Notes: a model not told the origin generated them from the sequence alone. A stretch of DNA of 13,686 bases from Auxenochlorella pyrenoidosa (GCA_001430745.1 KQ481938.1:28635-42320), one strand, 5' to 3'; positions 1 through 8,561 are shown, numbered from the stretch's first letter. Translations and numbers: made by a program.

Positions 1-2809
1 TTGGCTGGGGGGGGGGGGGGGGGGGGGCGGGAGGGGAGCTCGTACGTCTTCTGCAACAAACGGTGAGCGCGCGATTGGGTGAGCCCCTTCTTTCTTCACT
101 TCCGCTGCAAAAGACTGCAACATCTGACTGGCTGGGTGCGCTTCATTCGCAGCACTACTTGTACCGCAACAAGCAATGAGCTCCTGATTGGCTGGGTGGC
201 CAAGCTGTGGCAGCCTGCTCGCCCCCTTGGGAGCTGCTGCGTTGCTTCTGCTGCCACCCCGCAGCGAGGGCTGCAGCCGCCTGACAGCGGCGTAGCCGCG
301 TGCAAGCTTCGGCTGCGTGCTTGGGCTGCCCCCTCAACCTTCTCGCTGACCTCGTTACCTGGCGCCTGCAGCAACGGCATCACTGCCATGGGCGTTGCTG
401 ATGGAGTATACATGTGGCGGGAGCAGGGCATAGATGCTGGGCTGTTCAGGTGCGCGCGGCCTGGGCGCCAGCGGCACGCATGCAGGGTCGCAGCAGGGCC
501 TGGGCCTGGCAAACGCAGGCCAGGGCGGGTCAAAGGTGGCTGAGCCGCATCGCGCCGCGCACAGATGCTCTGCGCGTGTTGCTGTGCCCGCTGGCACGGA
601 TGCCCTCGACCCTCCATACCGCCGTCCCACCCGGGCCACGGCTTGCACACCCCACCTCCCAACCCCTCGCCCCTCGGCCCTGCAGCCGGCGGCTGATGGA
701 GTTTGCGCGACACTCGGTGGACCTAGGCACCACAGACGTGCTGCGCGTGCTGCAGGCAAGCACGCCGTGCTGTGCTGCGCCCGCTGCGCGCCCAGGCCCG
801 CGCGGTGTCTCACCCCACGATGCTGCGTGAGGCCGCATGTGCTGCGGCTTGAGGCGATGCCTGGTGTTGCCGCTGCTGCCTGTTGTGCCCATCGGCACCC
901 CTGCCGCGCCTCGAATGCGTCTGCCCCTCGGCCCCCCCCCCGCCCCGCCCTGCAGTTTGCTGCCAAGCGGTTGCGGCTGGAGGGCATCCAGGGCAGCAGC
1001 ACGGCGTGTATCGTGCTCATAGACCAGCTGCAGGTGTTTTATACTGATGGGGGCCTGCCCCGCCCCTGCTCGCCCCTGCTCTGCCTGTGTGGGACCGGTG
1101 GTCCCTCCGAGGCTCCAGCTGCGCCAGCGTGCGCTGCCCCCTGTGCCGCCGCTGGCCCCGTGTGCTGTTGCCGCCCGAGCCCCGCCTGCTCCCGCTGGGG
1201 CGTGCCACGCTCGACCGTGCTGCACCGTCAGCGCGTCGCAGCACTTGAAATATTTTGAACAAACTGATGAAAGCGTCTTTGCCCCCCCCCTCCCCCCCCC
1301 CCCTCCCCTGCAGGGCCGGCTGGCGGCGGCCAACCTGGGCGACTCGGGGTTCATTGTGGTGGGGCGGCGGCGCGGCGACGCACGCGGCGCGGCCTCGTCC
1401 GCTGCCTCGGGGCGCCGCGGCCAGCTGACCGTCAAGTACCGCAGCCCGCAGCAGGAGCACAGCTTCGGGCACCCATACCAGCTGGGTGAGTCGGGGGCCC
1501 CTCCCCTGGGCATTCATTATCTCGTTCAGGGTGGGATTTGGTCTGAGGTCAGGGGCGGGGGGCACTCCTCCCCTGGGCACGATGCACACAGACCCCGAAC
1601 CCGAAAGGCCCCTGCCCGCGCACCCGGGCTGCTGCCTCTATGCCCTATGCCTCCCCCGCTGTCCTGCCTGCCCCCACGCGCACATAACCGCCCGCCCGGG
1701 CTGCTGCCCGCCTGCGCGCCCCGCTGTCCTGCTGTCCTGCCTGCCCTCACATGCCCCCCCACCCCAACCCCTGCCCGGCCTGCAGGCCACTTTGACGGCG
1801 CCGACCTGCCGGAAGATGCGATGCTGACCACGATGCCGGTGGCCCCCGGGGACGTGGTCATCCTGGGGTCGGACGGCCTGTGGGACAATGTTTCCGAGGA
1901 GGAGCTGCTGGATGAGGTGGAGAAGGACGTGCTGGAGGGTGAGGGTGGCTGTGGCGGCACGCTGTGCCACGCTGCGACGCGCCGTGCTGCTCTGTGACTG
2001 TCCCGCTCCTGGGCCAGGCCCCTGCCCCGGCGGCGGCGAGTGCCCGTCGGCGGCGAGCGCATGCCGGTGGCGCGCCCCCGCGGCGGCTGCGCCCGTAGAC
2101 CCTGCTGCAGCGACCGCGGGCCGGGTGGCACGGCCGGCGGCTTTCCGGCAAAATGCAGCGTGCCACGCTGGCGTGCGCGCCTCTGGCGCACCCCCCTCCC
2201 GCTTGTCCGCCCCGCGCGCTTCACCCGCCGTCACTCTGCCGCGCCTCCGCCCGCCCGCCAGGCCACCCCACCGCAGGCGTCAAGCCCTCTGTCATCGCGC
2301 AGCGCCTCGCCTTCCTGGCCTTCACCAACAGCCTGGACAAGCACAAGCAGACGCCATACAGGTGAGCAGGTCCATCAAGTGATTACTGATGCGTTATACT
2401 AAATTTCGAAACGCGTTCCGGTTGATTAGTCAGTGTTCATTGTTCATTTCATCTCTTGTTATTTATTCGTTTCATTACTGAACCCGCGCCGCCAGTGACA
2501 CTCCCCCGTTACCAGCGCCAGGCTGCCAGTCCCCCTCGGCCGGCACCCTCCCACCTGCTTGGTTCGCCAGGTGGCACCACGGCGCGCTCTGGCAGCGAGG
2601 GGGAGCCTGTGCTCTCAGAAGACTGGCCCGGGCGTGACTGGCGCTGCTGTGCGCGCCCCCTGGCCCCAGCCCGGTCCACCCCTGCCCCCATCCGTGCCCC
2701 TCACCCACCCGCTGCTTGCTGCAGCGACGCCGCCTCTGAAGCCTTTGATATGGTGTACGAAGGCGGCAAGCAAGACGACATCTGCATTCTCTGCGCCGCC
2801 ATCAACTGA
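1..2809 (+). CDS. PP2C-family protein phosphatase, PTC7-like (5' partial, 8 exons)
   Basis: Metal-dependent Ser/Thr phosphatase; PTC7-type members of plants and fungi are mostly organellar, but the targeting region lies outside this window. Exons: <1-62 (tentative), 372-449, 686-755, 956-1033, 1314-1485, 1786-1938, 2262-2361, 2725-2809 (TGA 2807-2809), together 798 nt in one open frame. Motifs in order are GVADGVYMWREQGIDAGLF (391-447), GSSTACIVLID (989-1024), AANLGDSGF, the PTC7-typical SPQQEHSFGHPYQLG spanning the 1485/1786 junction, GDVVILGSDGLWDN (1849-1890), and KQDDICIL near the C-terminus. The Asp residues of VADG, GSDG and QDD are the family's metal ligands, so the enzyme looks competent. 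A short Arg/Ala/Ser insert follows GDSGFIVV. Intron 3 uses a GC donor. Exon 1-62 is open in frame but starts with a Gly run encoded by poly-G, and lacks a clear GED motif. Family call about 0.95; 5' model uncertain. Confidence 0.9.
7..27 (+). repeat. Homopolymer run of 21 G
   Basis: An uninterrupted run of 21 G lies at the start of the window. Read in the phosphatase frame it gives seven glycines just before the tentative exon end at 62. Such a run may vary in length between strains or be miscounted in sequencing, which would disturb any gene model crossing it. Confidence 0.95.
52..199 (+). repeat. Degenerate repeats in PP2C intron 1
   Basis: Two similar stretches of about 34 nt, 52-86 and 166-199, share GCAACAA, then TGAGC, then a GATTGG..GGGTG core. 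The core also occurs as GACTGGCTGGGTG at 126-138, preceded by GCAACA, and as TTGGCTGGG at 1-9. They fall in the predicted first intron (63-371). I recognise no element family; they could be a decayed local tandem array. Confidence 0.5.
1623..1760 (+). repeat. Imperfect ~72-bp tandem duplication in PP2C intron 5
   Basis: CCCGGGCTGCTGCC begins at 1623 and again at 1695. Each copy is followed by CCCCGCTGTCCTG and CCTGCCC, with small internal differences such as an extra GCTGTCCT in the second copy. The duplication lies in the intron between exons 1314-1485 and 1786-1938 and makes its pyrimidine-rich 3' part longer. Confidence 0.6.
2375..2480 (+). other. AT-rich patch inside the last PP2C intron
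   Basis: About 100 nt beginning just after the donor at 2362 are rich in A and T, especially T runs such as TTCATTTCATC and TTATTTATTCG, in sharp contrast with the GC-rich surroundings. There is no reading frame of note. It may be an insertion or a splicing-related tract; I cannot name an element. Confidence 0.5.
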
Positions 2810-3114
2810 CGGGGCAGGCGCTCTGCTCCGCCGGCGGTTGCCAGCGTGGAGGCGCCCCATCAGCCGGCACCGCCCCATGGACGCCCCCAGGCCTGCACGC
2901 AAAATTGGCCCAGCGCCCCGGCGTGGCAGCCCAGCCTAGGATCGCAGCCTTACCGCAGCACAGCACCCCACGCCGCCCCTTGAACGCTCCATGTAGCATA
3001 GCACATGCGCCCGCTCCACGCCACCCCACGCCCGCGCCGTCTTGCGCTGAAGGCGCGGCGCAACGGTTGCGCGATAGCGCGCGCCAAACTCCCGCCTCCG
3101 CACTGAATTAACAC

Positions 3115-3130
3115 GAATTGCGAACAATTC
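3115..3130. repeat. Short perfect inverted repeat (6-bp arms, CGAA loop)
   Basis: GAATTG, then CGAA, then CAATTC form a 6-bp stem with a 4-nt loop in an AT-rich spot about 300 nt after the PP2C stop. It could form a hairpin in the transcript, but a stem this short may be chance. Confidence 0.4.
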
Positions 3131-3287
3131 TTATCCCCTTACTGCCTTCACCTTGCATGCATTCTGTCTGTGCTGTAGCCGCCACCCCTCCCCCCCCCCC
3201 GCTGCTCCCCCTTCCTCTGCTGCGCGTGATCTCCTGTTGCCCAGGCACCGCTTCCCTATGTCTTGCATCTCCCTCTGTACTCCCCGC

Positions 3288-3292
3288 TGTAA
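3288..3292 (+). terminator. Candidate TGTAA poly(A) signal for the PP2C gene
   Basis: TGTAA is the usual near-upstream polyadenylation element in green algae. This copy lies about 480 nt after the PP2C stop codon and is the first plus-strand TGTAA I noticed after the stop. It would give a 3' UTR of about 0.5 kb. A five-base motif arises by chance, so this is only suggestive. Confidence 0.4.
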
Positions 3293-3408
3293 GCCAAGTC
3301 GGGACTGAGAATGCACAGCTGCCAACAGTTCCCACTATCCTGTCTGCATGGCAGCTGGTGCAGCATGCCCACTGCACCACCCTGCCTGCACCAGGTTGCA
3401 CATTGATG

Positions 3409-3413
3409 TTACA
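3409..3413 (-). terminator. Candidate TGTAA poly(A) signal for the A20/AN1 gene
   Basis: TTACA on the plus strand reads TGTAA on the minus strand, about 545 nt beyond the stop codon of the zinc-finger gene. With the plus-strand copy at 3288-3292 it suggests two convergent transcripts whose ends meet or overlap slightly here. Confidence 0.35.
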
Positions 3414-3957
3414 GGGCAGCCGCAGGCAGTACAGGGTATGAAAAGGCTGGGACAGAGCGCTGGTTGGACAAGTTGGTGCAGAGGCGAGGCTGGTTGTACA
3501 GGCAGCGTGGGCAGCGGTGCCACAGGGCTGAAATAGGCCGGGCGGGCAAGCGTGCGGCGTGTGATATGCAGGGACATGCAAAGATATAGCGGGTTAGGGG
3601 GAGAAGGGAGGGGAGGAGGGTGAGGGAGGAAGGCCAAGTGCACAGTGACCGGCGCATCGAGCAGAGAGAGGGGCATAGAGGGGGCGAGGCGAGGCAGGGT
3701 GGCGGCAAGGCCTGTGGCTCTTCCCCAAAGCCCTGCTGCCGTGTCGAGTGACGCCTAACTAAAAGCTGCATGGCAGCGCTTGCGGAGCGGCTGGACGCAG
3801 CAGCGCCCAGAAAAGCTGCAATCCAGGCAGGCTTGGGGGTGAGTTCGAGCGTGAGCAGCGCCGCTGCTTGCCGGGGTGGTGTGGGGATGAGGTGTCAAGC
3901 CAGATGCTTCGGCGCAGCGGGCGGTGCGCTGGGAGGGGGGGTCACCCGGGCCCAGGC

Positions 3958-5143
3958 TCAGAGCTTGTCCACCTTGGCAGCCACCACCTGCAAGGGGGGG
4001 GGGGCTGGGCAGTCTTGAGCACGTGCTCCCTGGCCAGCTGCAAGAAGCTCCGCAGCCCTGGCACCCCGTCCCTGCCATCAACAGGCGTGCCCTCCTGGTC
4101 CGCTGCTACCTGCTGAACTGGCAGCCAAGGCAGGGCACCAGGGCGCCGCCCCCCTCCCCACCTTGTTGTTGGCCTTGGCCAGGTTGGCCTTATCGAAGGC
4201 AGCATAGTCAAACGTGCAGCTGTGGTCCTGGGCGTGGCGGTGGCCAGAGCAGAACACGTAGCCGCAGCTACGTCGGGCCAAAGGGAGGGGGGAGGGTTGA
4301 GGGGGCTCAGAAGCAAGGCTAGGTTGGGGAGCGGCAGCGGTGGTTTTGGGATCCCCCGTGACAGTGTGCCAAGCAGCGAGACTTATGGAAATGTGAGGCT
4401 TCGTGCACTCGAGAAGGCTGCCCGTGAAAAGACGCCTCACCGGCACTCAAAGCCGAGCAGGCCGACCTTCTTCCGGCAGCAGAAGCAGCGGCCGCGGTTC
4501 TCCTGCGCAGGGAAGTCAAGGTGGGAGGGTTGGGGCAGGGGATGAGAATGGGCACTTGCAGACACAAAGGCGGCGAGCAGCGCAGCTGCAGCTAGCTGTC
4601 CTGCCTTGTCAGCGCACGTGCGTGTCTGTGCACAACCCCCTGCCATGAATGGATTATGCAAAGGCCTCACCTGCACCGGCTTGTCATCTGCGGGCTGAGA
4701 AGGCTCCGCCTCGGCGACGGCAGGTGCGGCAGACTGCAGCACTGCATCAGGCGACGTCGCAGCGGCCTCAGCAGCAGGCGTCGGCTCAGGCGCCGCGAGC
4801 TGCGGGCTAGGGGCCACAGGGGCCGCCGCTGCTGCTACAGGCTGCTCGACAGGAGACTGCTGCTTGCTGGCCGCGAGGTGTGCCTTGTAGCACACGCTGC
4901 AGAAGCCGTTTGTGGCGGCAGACCTGCGATATGATGGCGGGAAGGGCGGGGGACTGGCGTTGGCGGCTGCCCGACCCCCTCGAGCCAACTTCTGGACAGG
5001 GCCAACTCCAGCGCTCCGGTGAGCCCGCGTGCCGCTGGGCGCCGCCCACCAACGCCCTCCCAAGCTCCGCCCACCCACCCGAAGAAGCCGCAGCCGCCCG
5101 CGCACGGGCTGGGCTCGCTCTGGGGCTGGCTGGCCGGGTCCAT
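3958..5143 (-). CDS. A20/AN1 zinc-finger stress-associated protein (SAP), 171 aa
   Basis: Plant-type SAP; family members are stress-induced and several bind ubiquitin or act as E3 ligases. Minus-strand exons, 5' to 3': 5143-5079, 4923-4671, 4502-4441, 4267-4162, 3987-3958, total 516 nt. The A20 finger has Cys 14, 18, 30 and 33 (CX3C-X11-CX2C) and reads CAGGCGFFGSAATNGFCSVC after joining exons 1 and 2. An Ala/Pro/Glu-rich linker covers about residues 37-106. The AN1 finger covers residues 112-144 with the full pattern CX2C-X10-CXC-X4-C-X2-H-X5-H-X-C, split by an intron between FECR and CGYVFC. The C-terminus KANNKVVAAKVDKL is typical of the family; its last nine residues and the stop come from a 30-nt exon. 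The ATG at 5141-5143 has A at -3 and G at +4 and leaves 13 residues before the first zinc Cys, as in relatives. The frame stays open upstream to about 5623, so a longer form cannot be excluded. Confidence 0.95.
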
Positions 5144-6383
5144 CGTTGCTGGGTTGGGTCGTGGGCCTTGTAGAGGGTGTGGAGGAGCCAAGGAGGAGGC
5201 AGACAAGCAGGCGAGGGCAGCAGGAGCGTCCTGAATGCCTGATGAACAGAGTCGGCAGCAGGGGCAGCACACAGAGTGATGCGGCTGGAGCGACTGGGTG
5301 GCTCTGTTCTGTGCCCGATGTGCTGAAGGATGGGCCGGCTTGGCTCCGAGCTGCGATGCCGAGGTGGTGTCTACTGGCAGTGCTGGCGCCGGCGCCGGCG
5401 GGAGCGGCACGCGGCACACAAATTCCCTTCTCACGAATGCGGCTGCCCTGCGCCGGGCACTGGGTGATCTGCAATCTATCAACCTCAGTAGTGTCTGCCG
5501 TTCCATCCTGTTTCCCTCCATTCTCGCCCACGGCCCGGTGCTCCTTTTGCCGCTGCTGCTCAGATTTGCAGGTTGCAGCACAGGAAGCCAGACACTGCAT
5601 GCGGGCTCAGAACCTAATTGCAATGCCCGGTCGGAAAATCCATCGGAGCTTATGTGCAGCTATGTCCTCGGTTTCATCGCGGGCGCATGTCCCACCCAGC
5701 AGCGCTTTCAACTGACTGGATGAACCCTGAGTCTCTGTGTGAGAGGGTACGGCGATCGTATGCATCCTCTGCATGAGCTCACGAAGCGGCAGCACATGAC
5801 TCGTGGCTGCAAGCACAGGCAGGCAAAACGGCACAATGGTGTATCCTGACCAGGAGGATCGATTGAATTGGCAGGTGGCAGCGAATGGATCGGCAGCCCA
5901 TGCATCAGCAAACTGTGTGCCGTACACGAGAGCAGCGCCCACAGGCATGCACACGGGGTGCTGCGATGTACACAGCAGTTCTCTGGGGCTGGCAGATCAA
6001 GACGCAACACACACATGCGCCCACATTTCTGTTCGTGATTGCAGCTGGGCTCAGCTGGGCTAGTTGAACAGGTGGCACAGACCTTACGGCAGAGGGCGCA
6101 GCAGAGTGGACGGTGCAGGCATGGCCATACCCCCAGTACAAGATCCTCAGCATGTCCCAGTGCAGGTGGCTCAGACACCAAGGCTGCTCCAAGGAATCCG
6201 TAACCAGGCAGTCGAGCGTGGTTATGGGGCCTTGCCCGCGCTGGTGCTGTCCCGCCCAGCCTTCCCCCTCCTGATTTAGCGCTCGTGGCTCCTGTCCTGC
6301 ACCCGGCTTCCCTGTCCATCAGCATTGGGGCCGTCCTGCATGCATGGCAATTGATGGCGAGCCGCTTGCAAGCTGCCTGCAGG

Positions 6384-6389
6384 CACGTG
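6384..6389. promoter_or_regulatory. G-box-like CACGTG palindrome upstream of ATG101
   Basis: CACGTG is the core bound by bHLH and bZIP factors in plants and algae. It lies about 300 bp before the ATG101 start, in the shared upstream region. The motif is short and also occurs inside introns and exons here (for example near 4020 and 4613), so function is only a guess. Confidence 0.25.
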
Positions 6390-6477
6390 TCGGCAGTGGC
6401 GGCGCTGGAGGATGCCCACGGCCGTCAGCTCGCCATCCGTGCTCCACCAAACGCTCTGATCCTATAGTGCTGCCAGG

Positions 6478-6687
6478 ATGCGGGTTCAGGCCGCGCTGCA
6501 AAGCTGGGCAGGGTCGCCCTTCAAGGGCCCTTCACCATGGTGGCGAGGGCTCTGTTTCGATGGACATCTCGGCGCAGCCTTGTTCGTCCCGACTTCGCCC
6601 ACCGATCTCATAGATCCGTTCGGGGCAGTCCAGCCCGCCTTCCCAGCCGCAGGGCGGCCCAGCTTGGCACGGGGCTGCGCCCTTTGA
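6478..6687 (+). promoter_or_regulatory. Upstream ORF (69 codons) whose stop overlaps the ATG101 start
   Basis: An ATG at 6478-6480 opens a frame that ends with TGA at 6685-6687. The final A of that stop is the first base of the ATG101 start codon (TGATG). If the transcript begins upstream of 6478, this would be a uORF with a termination-reinitiation layout. The peptide has no recognised domain, and the transcription start is unknown. Confidence 0.35.
6537..6686 (+). other. Possible in-frame N-terminal extension of ATG101
   Basis: An ATG at 6537 in a strong context (ACCATGG) is in frame with ATG101 and would add 50 residues before MANCEV. The added part begins MVARALFRWTSRRSLV, is rich in Arg, Ser and Ala and nearly lacks acidic residues, resembling an organelle transit peptide. 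Known ATG101 proteins begin at the position of MANCEV, so this may simply be 5' UTR. Confidence 0.3.
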
Positions 6688-8406
6688 TGGCCAACTGCGA
6701 AGTGTTCGCTCTGAAGCCGGTGCTGGAGCTCGAGGCCCACCAAGTTCGGGAGGTCTTGCGCCTGCTGCTCCACTCCATCATCTTTCAGCGCGCCCTGGGC
6801 CCGGTAAAGCCTGTAGAGCGCGACTCGGAGCTCTTCGACGTCACCTGGGTGCGAGGGGGCGGGCGGATGAGCTCCCGCAGCAGCTGCAGACCCGCGTTCG
6901 CAAGTGCCGCCAGGACCCGCTGGCGACGCGCTGGCCCCAGTTGCTCTGCTGTCCAGCTGCTTGGTTGTGCGCACATGCGCATGCCTTCTGCCATGTAGTG
7001 CGCATCAGCTGGGCAGCATGCTGCAACAGCCCTGGCCGTCAGATGTTCCCGCTGTCTCAAAGTTCCCGCATACCCAATGCTTGACGCCCTCCGCTGCAGG
7101 TCGAGTGTGGCGATCCAGAGGTGTCGAAGCGGGTGGAGGAGAAGATTGGGCAATTCCACAGCTGGGTGCAGAAGAACCCGGGGAAGCGAGGCCAGGTGGG
7201 TGCTGCTGACGGGCGGGCAGGGGCGGCACGGCAAGCGGCAGCGCACGCGGCACTCAGCAGCGAGGGTGCTGGGCTGGGCGCAATCCACGGCCCGGCTTTG
7301 CTGCACTGCACTGCTGAACGCGTTGATTTTGCTGGTTGCGGAGCTCCGCTGGTCTCCACGAACTGCACAGCGACAGCTCGCCGCTGCCCACCTCGCTCCG
7401 CAGGTCTGCCTCTCTTTCTACGAGAAACGGCAGCGCCAGAGCTGGTTCAGGTGGGCAGCACCAAGCTGGACATGCTCGAGGCGAAGCAGCCGAGCGCCCT
7501 GCCAGGCATGGTCTGGCCGCACCGCTGCGCCCGCCTCTGGGCGTCACCTGCAGCCGAGGGGCTGCCACCGGGTTGCGCTCACGCCTGCACATCCGCCAGC
7601 CTGGCAGCCAGCATCTGCCAGCCCTCTGGCACACCACCCTCCTGGCACGCCATCCCCTGGGCTTGCAGCACCTCGGAGGAGCGTTTCTACTGGGAGCAGT
7701 GGCTGGTGGACATCCAGGTGCTGGGCCCGGCCCCCGCCGAGTTTGAAGAGCAGCAGGCGTTCGCGGCCTCGTCGCTGCGGGCACAGCGGCGGCAGCGCGC
7801 GCAGACGGCGATCGAGGAGTGCCTCACAGCCGTTGTGCGGCACGGTGGGTGCTGCACAAAATGTTGGGGGCGGGGAGGGGGCGGCTCTGGTGTTTGCAGG
7901 TGCCCAGACGGTTTCCGCTGCCACTCTGCGAGGCAATCACAATACGACTGTGCCTGGAGGGCGATGCGCAGCCCGGATGTTTGGCCGCTCCGCGTGCGAC
8001 TCAGCGCGTGTTGTCAGCACTGCAGCCGCCCCGCTCATGAGCTGTTCCCTGCGCCTGCCCATGGCGCGCGGTGCAGTGAACGAGAAGCGCGACCACATCC
8101 CTCCAGTGGTGTCGGCATCCGCTGTCACCTTCCCCTTTGCCATCACCGTCGCCGGGTGCGTGCCGGGGCCCCCAGGGCCGCCTTCACAACAGGCAGGCTG
8201 GCCGCTGCTGCAGGCCGGGAGCAAGGCAGCGCCGCATGTTGTGTACCCGCCTGTGCGACCGGCGCCCCCTGTGCTTGCGGCAAACCGACTGACGGTAGCC
8301 CATGCGCACCTGCCTTCTTGGCTGCAGGGACAGCGGCGCTGGCTTTGGCCTGGACGTTGTCCGGCGCATGCTGCAGCACACCAACCCGCCCTCTGTGCTG
8401 CACTGA
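6687..8406 (+). CDS. ATG101: Autophagy-related protein 101 (HORMA-fold), 212 aa
   Basis: ATG101 is a HORMA-domain protein that pairs with ATG13 in the ATG1/ULK kinase complex and so helps start autophagosome formation in the cytosol. Exons: 6687-6848, 7100-7195, 7404-7450, 7669-7844, 8077-8155, 8328-8406 (TGA 8404-8406), 639 nt. Plant-type ATG101 features are visible along the whole length: MANCEVFALKPVLELEAHQ at the start, LLLHSIIFQRALG, DVTW joined to VECGDPEVSKRVEEKI, VCLSFYEKR, SWF joined to STSEERFYWEQW, VNEKRDHIPP, VTFPFAITVAG, and the end FGLDVVRRMLQHTNPPSVLH. Trp100 and Phe101 fall where the WF finger lies in the family. Length is close to the usual roughly 215-220 aa. The frame is kept through all five introns (251, 208, 218, 232 and 172 nt). 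Alternative starts are listed separately. Confidence 0.95.
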
Positions 8407-8561
8407 GGCGCTGTGTGGACATCCAGCTGCGCCGCCCCTTTTGCAGCGGTGGCTGCTGGCACGTAGCAGCGGCTGTGCACTGGCGGCAGCGGGGACGGCT
8501 TTATCGGGGGCGCTGGCATGGCAGCCACGCGCCACTGAGCGCCACAGCAGCAGCGTGGGCT
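8407..8561 (+). other. 155-bp spacer between ATG101 and the PTP gene, with a 6-codon uORF
   Basis: Only 155 bp separate the ATG101 stop from the PTP start on the same strand, so ATG101's 3' UTR and the PTP promoter must be compact or overlap. I see no TGTAA here. A minimal ORF, ATG at 8518 to TGA at 8536-8538 (MAATRH), ends 23 nt before the PTP ATG and would be a uORF if transcribed. Confidence 0.5.

Larger units (their letters stand above)
2810..3957. other. Convergent 3' flanks of the PP2C and A20/AN1 genes
   Basis: The PP2C gene ends at 2809 on plus and the zinc-finger gene ends at 3958 on minus, so this 1.15-kb stretch should hold both 3' UTRs. It contains one TGTAA candidate on each strand (3288-3292 plus; 3409-3413 minus), about 120 bp apart, a poly-C stretch near 3187-3200, a short perfect inverted repeat at 3115-3130, and a G/A-rich tract at about 3590-3690. 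Small ORFs in all frames show no recognisable domain and I see no further gene. Confidence 0.6.
5144..6686. other. Divergent intergenic region between the SAP gene and ATG101
   Basis: About 1.5 kb separates the start codons of two divergently transcribed genes, so it should hold both promoters and 5' UTRs. I see no recognised domain in any frame. The best-looking minus ORF (5607-5954) and plus ORF (5298-5723) have ordinary amino-acid mixes but third positions far less G/C-rich than the real exons, and no clear splice partners. A GGCGCCGGCGCCGGCG microrepeat lies near 5390. A G-box-like CACGTG lies at 6384-6389. Upstream ATGs relevant to ATG101 are at 6478 and 6537. Confidence 0.55.

Noticed and set aside
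530..1513. 327-codon minus-strand ORF opposite the PP2C gene
   Set aside because: Biased composition (Arg, Ala, Gly, Pro) and no domain; it is the antisense shadow of GC-rich exons and introns.
4437..5600. 387-codon minus-strand ORF
   Set aside because: It overlaps several SAP exons and introns. Only part is real coding sequence (exon 4671-4923 and exon 4441-4502 happen to share this frame), and the rest reads through introns and the upstream region.
5298..5723. 141-codon plus-strand ORF in the divergent region
   Set aside because: No recognised domain, a codon third-position pattern unlike real exons, and no convincing splice partner.
8407..8561. TGTAA poly(A) signal for ATG101
   Set aside because: None is present between ATG101 and the PTP start, so I did not call a terminator there.
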